Source: Allolobophora icterica
Taxonomy: Eukaryota > Annelida > Clitellata > Crassiclitellata > Lumbricidae
Direction: 5' to 3'
DNA length: 64,000 bases
Assembly: GCA_963556255.1 (NCBI GenBank)
Contig: OY744608.1
Location: forward strand, 31,001,154 to 31,065,153
In this document: in pieces, positions 52,210 to 63,302 of the stretch
How positions within the stretch are numbered: the first letter of the stretch is position 1
Layout of the letters: the number at the start of each line of letters is the position of its first letter
Notes under the pieces: generated by a model
Seen by the model: the letters and a program-made list of their open reading frames with translations, nothing else
Told to the model about the DNA's origin: nothing
The model's database searches: none
Position numbers and translations under genes: made by a program

Positions 52210-52435
52210 CTATACATTGAAAATGCAGGTTCAGTAGTGGGAAAAGCAGCTCGCAATATGAGGCATGCACATAGGGCCTATGCTTCGATTTCGCAGTCAC
52301 ACCATATTCGCCCATGTGGCAGTCGAAAGCGTAGGAAGTTGGCACACTGAGTCACTGGAGTTGGTCCAAGAACTGGCAAGCAAAAGTTAACCTTTAACTG
52401 GAGACCTGCACGAGATCAGCCACCTGCTCCAGCAC

Positions 52436-52845
52436 TAGAGCTGTACCGATGCATCGGCAGCATTCGTAATCGGGCCGATTATTAGAGGCATCGGCATAAT
52501 TTGCATCGGCAAAAAATAATCGGCGCCGATGCAAATTACTTTATAATTAACGTTTTTTGCACAATAATCGTTATAAAAAGAAAAATTAGCACAAATATAT
52601 ATGTTTTGTTTCTTATTATTGCTTTATATTTAGCACTGCACTACTTACTAGGCACCGTAGAAACCAAGGACCTATTATACACAGGACTGTAAACTCCTTA
52701 ATAACCATTATAGGTTACAACGTCGTGTGCCTAGATTTTGGGCGATAACAAAATAATCGGACTCATACGCGGTATCGGCTACTTCAATAATCGGCTATAC
52801 GCGGTATCGGCATAATCGGCAAAAAGGGCTATCGGTACACCTCTA
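52436..52845. mobile_element. 410-bp hAT-like MITE (TAGAGCTGTACCGATG family)
   Basis: The ends are TAGAGCTGTACCGATG and, inverted, TAGAGGTGTACCGATAG. The perfect 8-bp duplication TCCAGCAC lies at 52428-52435 and 52846-52853. The subterminal regions are packed with 'atcggc' and 'gccgat' repeats in both orientations. Confidence 0.93.
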
Positions 52846-52853
52846 TCCAGCAC

Positions 52854-54262
52854 CTATCAGTTGTTCATCAATTAGGAAACTCCATGTCTGTCTTGGGCTC
52901 CCCGGATTGAAAAAAATCAGGAGAACGATTGCAACCCAAGACTAAATTACGGTTTTCAAACAATCAATTTAATAAGAGAGCTCGGGCCTTGGGTCCCGAC
53001 AGCCTCCGCCCCAAAACCTTTAGGAACTGGTTAGCGAAGCCGAATCTGGCATCGAACTGCTCGCGGCGATCACAGCTCTGGTTAATCTTCTTGTACTGCG
53101 CTGAGAAAGATAAGCCACTTGGTCAATTACAATATTTATAATCGATTCATTACAATGTTCATACTATAAAGCCAACTTCATCGTACGCTAGCCTGATTCT
53201 TAACTGATTGAAATGGAATAATTACCAGCTTAGTAATGAGCTTAATGAGATAGTAAAGAATACTATACTGCAGCTGAAGATACAAAAAGAATAATGCCGT
53301 GCGGCTGCCAATCTTTGCCATGCAGTCAACCAGCTGGTAGAACTGCATGCCCAGAGACCACCACGAGGAGGTGTTGGCAAAGGTCTCCGCAGTCCATTGA
53401 TTTCAGCGCTCAGTCAGTCGAATTTCATCGCCAATTTGGTACTATACCCACAGAAAGTCCAATTTTAGAAATATTCTCAATTTGAGTAATTTACTTTTAC
53501 TTGGACGGGAATACAAGACGAACATTCGCACTGATGCAAATGCGAAAAGACCCAACTACTGGATATTAGAATACGCAGAAAGAGCGGTGGAAGCTCGGAT
53601 GCACAAGTAACTATATAAGAGACTGAGCGAATAAGTGAATGAAAAGGACCAGGCCTGCGTGTTACAGTAAACTGGAATTGGACTAGCCAGACAGCAGATG
53701 AGAGAGAGAGAGCTATGTTGACAGAGTGAGACAGGGACAGAGAATTTGAAGATTGAGAACGAAAGAAGGAGAGACAGTACCGGTAATAGAGTAAGACAAA
53801 GAGAGAGAGACATAGACAAATAAAGCCAGCGACACACAGACAGAAGGGAAAAGGCAGTGGAAGAAAGAAGCAGAAGATAGAGACAAATAGACACAGATAG
53901 ATAGATAAATATACAGACAGACAGATGATACAAAGACAAAGAGATTTATGAATAGTGCGAGAATGACGAAAACGCAGTTGAGAAAAAGTTAACTGAGCAT
54001 AAGGACCGAAAGCAAGAGCGTCTGAAAAGAATATGGGAGAAACAAAGAGATAACATGTGAGCGTGAGAGATGTGGATAGAAACAAAGAGATAACATGTGA
54101 GCGTGAGAAAAATGTGGATAGAGTGAGATAGAAATTGGGAGATTATGAAGCAGAGATTTAATGTCTTCTTATTCGCGTAATAACGCAAGCGAGGATGACA
54201 AGGCCACTTAAAAAATACTACGACAAAAATGGAAAGTAAAACTGCCTGAGACACTTGCCATC
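52854..54262. other. Intergenic, purine-rich, nothing recognised
   Basis: GAGA-rich sequence around 53690-54160 with a 50-bp tandem repeat ('gagataacatgtgagcgtga', twice). Hydrophobic minus-strand readings are compositional. Confidence 0.4.
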
Positions 54263-54465
54263 AATGGACTACCCAAATGAACTAACTAGCATATTAATAC
54301 TAACGTAGGCTACTACAGAGAAATTGTGATGCATTTGGCCCATCACATTTCTCACACAAGATATCAGCGACAAATATACTAACTAACATACTAATACTAA
54401 CGTACTACAGAGAAAATGTGATGCATTTGGCCCATCACATTTCTCACACAAGACATCAGCCAGCA
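54263..54465. repeat. Tandem duplication of about 100 bp containing a hairpin
   Basis: The segment 'actaacatactaatactaac' ... 'catcacatttctcacacaag' occurs twice. Each copy includes the inverted repeat GAGAAA-TGTGATG / CATCACA-TTTCTC. Confidence 0.8.
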
Positions 54466-54689
54466 ACAGTTATCACCTCGCTCACATTCATTTCTTAATT
54501 CAAGAAAAAGAATAAAGTATAATGACAGAGACAGTCAGAGAAACAGATACGCAGACAGACCTATTGTCAAACAAAGGCAATGATAGAAACAATTAGACAA
54601 AAAGACTGAAGACAGAGACAAAAAAAGAGAGAAACCGGCAGACTTATCTTAAGACATAGGGGCACACGTAGGTTAAGATGGAAAGAGAC

Positions 54690-55335
<646 letters not shown>

Positions 55336-55344
55336 TATAAATAG

Positions 55345-55470
55345 AAGTTTTACTTTTAAGGCAGTCAATCAAAATCAATCAATCAGTCAATCGACATTCA
55401 TATTACACCCATTCAAGATTATCTACTCAGAAGCGCTCTGATGCTCTATATATTGCGTCTTGCGCTAAGT
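55345..55470 (-). mobile_element. LINE-type 3' module at the left edge of the palindrome
   Basis: Read outward (minus strand) it gives GAGCGCTTCTGAGTAGATAA... then GTGTAATATGAATG and an (ATTG)n tail. This aligns with the 3' module of the LINE fragment at 591-700 (GAGCGCCTCTGAATAG ... GGCGCTATATAAAT, (TTGA)n). Confidence 0.65.
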
Positions 55471-55589
55471 CGGGCTTTGGGAAAAGTCAATCAACCAGTT
55501 AGGAAGCGCATTTCTCGTTAGAGCTACCCGATGTTCGGATACCCCACAGGCGAGTCGAAAGATAAACATCTATGTAACCGAGATAACTA

Positions 55590-55645
55590 TAGACAGCAAT
55601 CGAGAAGACAGCAATCGAGAAAACTATAGACAGCAATCGAGTAGA
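55590..55645. repeat. Short direct repeats AGACAGCAATCGAG
   Basis: Three copies within 55 bases, mirrored in the right arm at about 61521-61576. Confidence 0.85.
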
Positions 55646-55789
55646 AAATGCAACATCTTGCCAGGATATTCCGCAGAGACGCAACACTTTCCAACAGCCC
55701 ATTAGCATCAGGAAGACCAATGACAGACCTACAAGCGTTCGAGAAGGCCGTACGCAACTTGCAACTAGTCGAGAAGGACAGACACAACT

Positions 55790-56150
55790 CGCGAGTAGTC
55801 GAAAGACCAACTAGCAAGATACCGAAAGATCAACCACAACCAACGAGCACTCGACGGACCAACCACAAGTCGCGAGCGATAGGAAACCCAACCAGCAAGA
55901 TATGGAAAGACCAACCACAAGTCGTGAGCGGTAGAAACCCAACAAGACCGAAAGACCAACCACAACCAGCGAGTACTCCAAGACCAACCAAAATTCGCAA
56001 GCGGTAGAAAAACCGACTAGTAAGATGTCGAAAGACTAACCACAAGTCGCGAGTAGTCGAAAGACCAGCAAGATACCGAAAGACCAGCAACAACAACCGA
56101 GTACTCGACGGACCAACCACAAGTCGCGGGTAGTCGAAACTTGCCAGTAA
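55790..56150. repeat. Iteron-like direct repeats, left arm
   Basis: ACCACAAGTCG(C/T)GAG recurs near 55866, 55914, 56040 and 56116, interspersed with copies of GATACCGAAAGACCA and GAAACCCAAC. Irregularly spaced direct repeats just outside the coding part. Mirrored at 61016-61376. Confidence 0.8.
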
Positions 56151-56211
56151 TCGAAAACAATGAATTAAACAAATTGTATCCCAGAGGAAATACAGATACT
56201 TCCGTATAGCC

Positions 56212-58557
56212 ATGGCAGTCCAAGCAATATTTGCGAGTGTGGGGATTCGGACCAAGAAGTCTATAGCCCACCATCTACTGGACGAAAACGCCTTCGAAAA
56301 CAACCTCCTGTCCGACATTTCCCGCGTCGACTATCTGGCGGGCCACAAGAGTCGTACACATCTTCGCCCATCGGACGGTCTGTCGACATTTGTGGACGAC
56401 GTCTACGGCTATCTTCTCCCAGAGGATTTCGTGGAAACCAAAGGCCAGATTCTATGTACTACTGGGGACAACGGCTGCGCAGAAACATCTTGTCGCGTAT
56501 CGTACTCGCGGCTCGTACGGCGATGGGCAAAAAGTTCGACGAGGGCGACGATTCTTCCGTCCACAGCCGTCGTACCCATACCAATATTCTACACACCCTC
56601 CTTATCCACAAGATTGGAATTGCTGATAGCGCTATACGCGCCACAATTGCGAGGATCGAACGAAACACGAGGAATGCGGCCAAGACAAGCTAGCAACATC
56701 TATACGACAACAAAGAACTAACCGGTCTATTTGTGGCAAAGGTAGACGTTTCCGAAATTCCCATGGAGGAATTGCAAGTGCCGATATTCGAGAGGCATCT
56801 CTTGTCCCAAGGCTATGGAATATATTCTATCGACTACACACAAGATTTCTCCGGAGTCCTAGATCGCGAGGCTCTCGTAGACAACTTGCGAGAGAAGAAG
56901 AACTTCTTAGAACAGGGTGGCCCATTCGACTCGTTGTGCTGCGAAGAACAGGCTACAATTCTAGCCAATACAGATTGCGTCGGAAACCACGTTTGCATTT
57001 GGGTGCAAAGCAACCAATGTGGTGGAACCTCTCGGGCCAAGATCTACAACAAGGTAGTCTCGAATTTCGAGGCCGGCGAGGTACATGCAACGATCAGCAG
57101 CCATCTAGCCGAACACGTAGACTTTTCGAACGAGCATCTTCGCAAAATGTTCCAACACCCCGATGTACAAGAGTGGAGATGTTCTCGCTATAGAAGTATC
57201 GCTGTACGGTTGTTTCGGCGACCAGCTTTCCACCGCAACCGCCAGAAGTGTTGAAGGCGAAGTATCGACTTGGTGTCTCCCAACGACATCGCAGGACTCT
57301 TCATTGTCCAACTCCCAGAGCAACAGTGGAAGAACCTCGCTACATGTCTCGACAGATGCCTTGTATTGGTCAATCGACCAGAAGGCGAGATCTTTGTAGC
57401 CTAGTACGCCCCACACGAAGACTGGTAGAGTAGCGAGTATACGTGTTATTCCAACACCACATGTCATAGAACAAGACGAAAAGTGGGAGCGCGCCGTTTC
57501 TGGGCAACAGGAGATTTCGGATTTCGATCCTGCTCCATATTCCGCATCGATTTACTCACCGAAAACAGAGACAACATCGAGATAGCGCCCTGGCGATGCT
57601 GCACAAAGGTACCCGGATTCCCACACAATTCTATCCACCAGCAAGAGACCAACGCAACTACATCACAATGCCCCAGATTCCGCGATACTTTTGCCAGCTT
57701 TTCTGTATGTGTCGTGGAAATGGCGAGAAAAAAGAGCCACCTCATTGGTGTAAAACAATCCAATTTCGAGCTACAACACGTATTCTCGGACGGAAAATAC
57801 AGGCTCTTTCGAAGGCCCATCGAGAGGCGCGAATGCGAGACATAGAAGAAGCTTGCTAGCGCACGAGTAGGGGCAACGAACGTTGGAATTGCGAGAGACA
57901 CAAAAACACCGCGAAGAAGAGCAACGCCGAAACAGAAAGGCCGAGTTGGAGCATTTGCACAAGTTCGTCGAGGCTCAGCGAAGACACAAAGCGCTATCTA
58001 CCAGAAGACACGAGGAAACACTATCCGCATTACGAGGGCAAACCGAGAAAGTCTCGAACCTAGAAGAGTTTGGGACGCAGAGATATCGGGTTCTTGGATA
58101 CAGACTACCCCACATCGACGATCGAACATAAAACGACAGTCGACGCACTATCGGCGTTCGAGTCGTTCTTGGCCATTGCACCAACGATAGCACCACAACT
58201 CTGTGGGCCACGAAAGGTCTTTCGCTACTTTTCGAAGGATGCGTCGACGAGTTCCAAATAGAAACGGACAAGAACAATAGCGTCCTGTATTGGTTGCCAG
58301 CATACGAAGAGAACGGTCTCTGTATCGATATTCTACCCGCAATGATATTTCTGGCTTTGGCACAAGGGAATGGACCAAGTGCAAACATACTCTGGAACCC
58401 AATCGAAATAGTTGTAACGCCGACACCAGGCAAAGAGGCCTTGCTGCAAAAACTAGTCGACAGAACCCAGGAGAACCACGAGAAAATTGAAGTGTTGGAG
58501 CTGGAAGAGGCTTGTACACGCATGTTTGCCACCCCAGTCCCATCCAAAAAAGAATAA
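56212..58557 (+). pseudogene. Unrecognised intronless coding region, left arm (broken frame)
   Basis: Dense, CpG-rich coding-like sequence reads toward the palindrome centre. Segments in order: frame from ATG 56212 to about 56455; a shifted frame about 56454-57160 crossed by TAG 56691-56693; about 57163-57255 in another frame; about 57260-57720 crossed by TAG at 57402 and 57426; about 57720-57859; about 57871-58100 (Arg/Glu-rich, coiled-coil-like, REEEQRRNRKAEL); about 58070-58260; and about 58245-58557, ending KKE and TAA. Visible patches include IYSIDYTQDFSGVLDREAL, AKIYNKVVSNFEAG and IEVSLYG. The YNK...E...IEV order is faintly reminiscent of plasmid or phage rolling-circle initiators, but I see no confident homology. 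Frameshifts could be decay or sequencing error. I do not assign a function. Confidence 0.5.
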
Positions 58558-58636
58558 CCAGAGCGATCGATACACCGTACTCCCCGTCCGGCATATCGAT
58601 CGCACTGGTAATTCTTTGGTGGGTAGGGCTGGGGTG
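58530..58636. repeat. Imperfect palindrome centre
   Basis: The arms meet with no loop. The central bases, about GTACTCCCCGTCC around 58583, are flanked by GCGATCGATA / TATCGATCGC. Mismatches are much denser here than in the arms (six in one 30-base stretch). Confidence 0.85.
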
Positions 58637-60954
58637 GCAAACATGCGTGTACAAGCCTCTTCCAGCTCCAACACTTCAATTTTCTCGTGGTTCTCCTGGG
58701 TTCTGTCGACTAGTTTTTGCAGCAAGGCCTCTTTGCCTGGTGTCGGCGTTACAACTATTTCGATTGGGTTCCAGAGTATGTTTGCACTTGGTCCATTCCC
58801 TTGTGCCAAAGCCAGAAATATCATTGCGGGTAGAATATCGATACAGAGACCGTTCTCTTCGTATGCTGGCAACCAATACAGGAGCGCGATTGTTCTTGTA
58901 CGTCTCCATTTGGAACTCTCGACGCATCCTTCGAGAAGTTGCGAAAGACCTTTCGTGGCCCACAGAGCTGTGGTGCTATCGTTAGTACAATGGCCAAGAA
59001 CGACTCGAACGGCGATAGTGCGTCGACTGTCGTTTTATGTTCGATCGTCGATGTGGGGTAGTCTGTATCCAAGAACCCGATATCTCTGCGTCCCAAACTC
59101 TTCTAGGTTCGAGACTTTCTCGGTTTGCCCTCGTAATGCGGATAGTGTTTCCTCGTGTCTTCTGGTAGATAGCGCTTTGTGTCTTCGCTGAGCCTCGACG
59201 AACTTGTGCAAATGCTCCAACTCGGCCTTTCTGTTTCGGCGTTGCTCTTCTTCGCGGTGTATTTGTGTCTCTCGCAATTCCAACGTTCGTTGCCCCTACT
59301 CGTGCGCTAGCAAGCTTCTTCTATGTCTCGCATTCGCGCCTCTCGATGGGCCTTCGAAAGAGCCTGTATTTTCCGTCCGAGAATACGTGTTGTAGCTCGA
59401 AATTGGATTGTTTTACACCAATGAGGTGGCTCTTTTTTCTCGCCATTTCCACGACACATACAGAAAAGCTGGCAAAAGTATCGCGGAATCTGGGGCATTG
59501 TGATGTAGTTGCGTTGGTCTCTTGCTGGTGGATAGAATTGTGTGGGAATCCCGGTACCTTTGTGCAGCATCGCCAGGGCGCTATCTCGATGTTGTCTCTG
59601 TTTTCGGTGAGTAAATCGATGCGGAATATGGAGCAGGATCGAAATCCGAAATCTCCTGTTGCCCAGAAACGGCGCGCTCCCACTTTTCGTCTTGTTCTAT
59701 GACATGTGGTGTTGGAATAACACGTATACTCGCTACTCTACCAGTCTTCGTGTGGGGCGTACTAGGCTACAAAGATCTCGCCTTCTGGTCGATTGACCAA
59801 TACAAGGCATCTGTCGAGACATGTAGCGAGGTTCTTCCACTGTTGCTCTGGGAGTTGGACAATGAAGAGTCCTGCGATGTCGTTGGGAGACACCAAGTCG
59901 ATACTTCGCCTTCAACACTTCTGGCGGTTGCGGTGGAAAGCTGGTCGCCGAAACAACCGTACAGCGATACTTCTATAGCGAGAACATCTCCACTCTTGTA
60001 CATCGGGGTGTTGGAACATTTTGCGAAGATGCTCGTTCGAAAAGTCTACGTGTTCGGCTAGATGGCTGCTGATCGTTGCATGTACCTCGCCGGCCTCGAA
60101 ATTCGAGACTACCTTGTTGTAGATCTTGGCCCGAGAGGTTCCACCACATTGGTTGCTTTGCACCCAAATGCAAACGTGGTTTCCGACGCAATCTGTATTG
60201 GCTAGAATTGTAGCCTGTTCTTCGCAGCACAACGAGTCGAATGGGCCACCCTGTTCTAAGAAGTTCTTCTTCTCTCGCAAGTTGTCTACGAGAGCCTCGC
60301 GATCTAGGACTCCGGAGAAATCTTGTGTGTAGTCGATAGAATATATTCCATAGCCTTGGGACAAGAGATGCCTCTCGAATATCGGCACTTGCAATTCCTC
60401 CATGGGAATTTCGGAAACGTCTACCTTTGCCACAAATAGACCGGTTAGTTCTTTGTTGTCGTATAGATGTTGCTAGCTTGTCTTGGCCGCATTCCTCGTG
60501 TTTCGTTCGATCCTCGCAATTGTGGCGCGTATAGCGCTATCAGCAATTCCAATCTTGTGGATAAGGAGGGTGTGTAGAATATTGGTATGGGTACGACGGC
60601 TGTGGACGGAAGAATCGTCGCCCTCGTCGAACTTTTTGCCCATCGCCGTACGAGCCGCGAGTACGATACGCGACAAGATGTTTCTGCGCAGCTGTTGTCC
60701 CCAGTAGTACATAGAATCTGGCCTTTGGTTTCCACGAAATCCTCTGGGAGAAGATAGCCGTAGACGTCGTCCACAAATGTCGACAGACCGTCCGATGGGC
60801 GAAGATGTGTACGACTCTTGTGGCCCGCCAGATAGTCGACGCGGGAAATGTCGGACAGGAGGTTGTTTTCGAAGGCGTTTTCGTCCAGTAGATGGTGGGC
60901 TATAGACTTCTTGGTCCGAATCCCCACACTCGCAAATATTGCTTGGACTGCCAT
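58609..60954 (-). pseudogene. Unrecognised intronless coding region, right arm
   Basis: Reverse-complement duplicate of the left-arm coding region. It carries the same frameshifts and the same TAG positions, and starts at ATG 60954. It differs near the centre: a one-base deletion and a one-base insertion near 58900-58915 alter the local frame, and the terminal residues diverge after TRMFATP. Function unknown, as for the left arm. Confidence 0.5.
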
Positions 60955-61015
60955 GGCTATACGGAAGTATCTGTATTTCCTCTGGGATACAATTTGTTTA
61001 ATTCATTGTTTTCGA

Positions 61016-61376
61016 TTACTGGCAAGTTTCGACTACCCGCGACTTGTGGTTGGTCCGTCGAGTACTCGGTTGTTGTTGCTGGTCTTTCGGTATCTTGCTG
61101 GTCTTTCGACTACTCGCGACTTGTGGTTAGTCTTTCGACATCTTACTAGTCGGTTTTTCTACCGCTTGCGAATTTTGGTTGGTCTTGGAGTACTCGCTGG
61201 TTGTGGTTGGTCTTTCGGTCTTGTTGGGTTTCTACCGCTCACGACTTGTGGTTGGTCTTTCCATATCTTGCTGGTTGGGTTTCCTATCGCTCGCGACTTG
61301 TGGTTGGTCCGTCGAGTGCTCGTTGGTTGTGGTTGATCTTTCGGTATCTTGCTAGTTGGTCTTTCGACTACTCGCG
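61016..61376. repeat. Iteron-like direct repeats, right arm
   Basis: Mirror copy of the repeats at 55790-56150 (CTCGCGACTTGTGGTTGGTC units). Confidence 0.8.
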
Positions 61377-61695
61377 AGTTGTGTCTGTCCTTCTCGACTA
61401 GTTGCAAGTTGCGTACGGCCTTCTCGAACGCTTGTAGGTCTGTCATTGGTCTTCCTGATGCTAATGGGCTGTTGGAAAGTGTTGCGTCTCTGCGGAATAT
61501 CCTGGCAAGATGTTACATTTTCTACTCGATTGCTGTCTATAGTTTTCTCGATTGCTGTCTTCTCGATTGCTGTCTATAGTTATCTCGGTTACATAGATGT
61601 TTATCTTTCGACTCGCCTGTGGGGTATCCGAACATCGGGTAGCTCTAACGAGAAATGCGCTTTCCTAACTGGTTGATTGACTTTTCCCAAAGCCC

Positions 61696-61820
61696 GACTT
61701 AGTGCAAGACGAAATATATAGAGCATCAGAGCGCTTCTGAGTAGATAATCTTGAATGGGTGTAATATGAATGTAGATTGACTGATTGATTGATTTTGATT
61801 GACTGCCTTAAAACCTCTAT
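61696..61820 (+). mobile_element. LINE-type 3' module at the right edge of the palindrome
   Basis: GAGCGCTTCTGAGTAGATAA, GTGTAATATGAATG and (GATT)n then TTTTGATTGACTGCC. Same as the left edge in inverted orientation, with a slightly longer (ATTG) run. Confidence 0.65.
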
Positions 61821-61827
61821 TTAAATT

Positions 61828-62690
61828 GACTACTCCCTTACCTACATTTAAACTCCTTGAAGTCTCTCTCCGTACAATTTAGGTCAGCTTTCTTGTATTT
61901 CAACTCCTGTGGTCTCTCCGTACAACTTAAGGTCACCCTACTCTTTATTTCAACTTCTTGGGGTCTCGTCTTGTACAACTTGAGGTCACCTTTTTTATAT
62001 TTCAATTCCTTTGGGTATCTATCCTTAGAACTTAAGCCACCTTTTCCTATATTTCAACTCTTTGTAGTAGCTCTCCGTATAACTTAACGCCACACTTTCC
62101 TATATTTCATATCCTTGAATTGATTTTCTCTCCGTGTAACTTTAGGTCATCCTTTCCTATCTCTCTCCGTACACCTGAAGGTTACCATTTTTATGTTTCA
62201 ACTCCTTGGGGTCTTTCTCCGTGCAAATAAGGTCACCCTTTCTTATTTTTTAAATTCCTTTGGTTGTCTGTAGGCCTATACGTGCAAGTTAACGTCACCT
62301 CTTTCCCATATTTCATATCTTTGTGGTGACTCTCCCTACAACCTATGGTCACCCTTTCTTATTTATCAGCTCTTCGGGGTCTCTGTGCTCTCTGTACAAC
62401 TTAAGGTCACCCTTTCCTATATTTAAGCTCCTTTGGTTCTCTCTCCGTACAACTGAAGATCACCCTTTCTTATGTTTACACTCCTTCTGTCTATATCCGT
62501 ACAACTTATGGCCACCTTTTTCTATATGTTTCAACTCTTTGGGGTCTCTCTCCGTACAGATTGTGGTCACCATTTCCTATTGTTAAAGTAATTGGGGTCT
62601 CTCTCCGTACAACTTAAGTTCACCTTCCCCTATATTTCAACTCATTGGGGTCTTTCCCCGTTCACCTCATGGTCGCTTTGTCGTATTGAA
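61828..62690. repeat. 53-bp satellite array, right part
   Basis: About 16 diverged units of the same satellite and same orientation as 54690-55335. It resumes at the CCTTTCCTATATTTCAACTC part of the unit, near where the left part stops. Confidence 0.9.
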
Positions 62691-63000
62691 GTCAGCTCGC
62701 TGCTCACCCAGATAGGTTCAATCTTTTTCCTGTAAGGCATCCCTCGTCAGTTATTCCTTTATTCTCAACGATCTTTCCAGTAAATTTAATCTCTTGCATT
62801 CTATCTGCCTGCCATTCTCGGAAGGGCATCGGGTTGCCTGGGCTTCTCAGTTCTTGGTCCGAGGCTCTGGAATTCACTGTCTTCATTGTGCACCACTCTT
62901 TAAGTTTTCTAGTGAGTTTGAGGTCTGCGATAAAATCTTAGTTTCTCGGACTGCGCTTATCCTTCGAGGCCTCTTTTCCGGTCCCTAGAGCATCATCGCC
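62691..63000 (+). mobile_element. LINE ORF2 C-terminal fragment
   Basis: The plus strand reads GFSVLGPRLWNSLSSLC at about 62840-62890, the 'SV-x-GP-x-WNSL' block of CR1/L2-type LINEs, with frameshifts on both sides. Nothing else recognised to 63302. Confidence 0.6.
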
Positions 63001-63302
63001 TCGACTGATTCTTATCTAACGATTCTGATTTTGACATGCGCAGAAGCCTACTTATTGCCTTGTGCATAGCTACAATGCGTTATAGAAGCTAACAGATTAC
63101 ATTATTCACCTTAAGCTGACATCGTCTTAACCCCACTTCTCCTCTCAACACTTCACCCTTCCTATTCGTCTTGGAAATGGAATGGTGAAATATCGAGCGG
63201 AAAGCATACTACCCGATCTTCAAGCCAACTCGTCCTCTTGCTCTACAGGAACGGAAAGGGAGACTCCGTTTAGTAAGGCGCTATGCCAATTTCCATAGCA
63301 AC

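Larger units (their letters stand above)
55336..61827. repeat. Giant near-perfect palindrome (arms about 3.2 kb)
   Basis: The left arm (55336-58582) and right arm (58584-61827) are reverse complements about the centre at 58583. Paired landmarks always sum to 117166 (55720/61446, 56212/60954, 56733/60433, 57883/59283, 58294/58872), so there is no net indel over about 2.6 kb. I found only about four mismatches between 55650 and 58140. Differences concentrate at 58160-58290, in the innermost 50 bases on each side, and in the outer 250 bases. There is essentially no spacer. Outermost are (ATTG)n tails. The element interrupts a satellite array. Confidence 0.93.

Noticed and set aside
53477..54254. 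Multi-pass membrane protein on the minus strand
   Set aside because: Hydrophobic residues come from a purine-rich plus strand read in antisense; low complexity and overlapping tandem repeats.
58609..61336. Plus-strand open frames in the right palindrome arm (for example 60848-61336) as separate genes
   Set aside because: They are antisense shadows of the inward-reading coding region and occur symmetrically in the left arm.
55336..61827. The palindrome as a simple sequencing hairpin artefact
   Set aside because: Not excluded, but disfavoured: differences between arms are clustered, and the satellite resumes on the far side in the same orientation instead of being mirrored as well.
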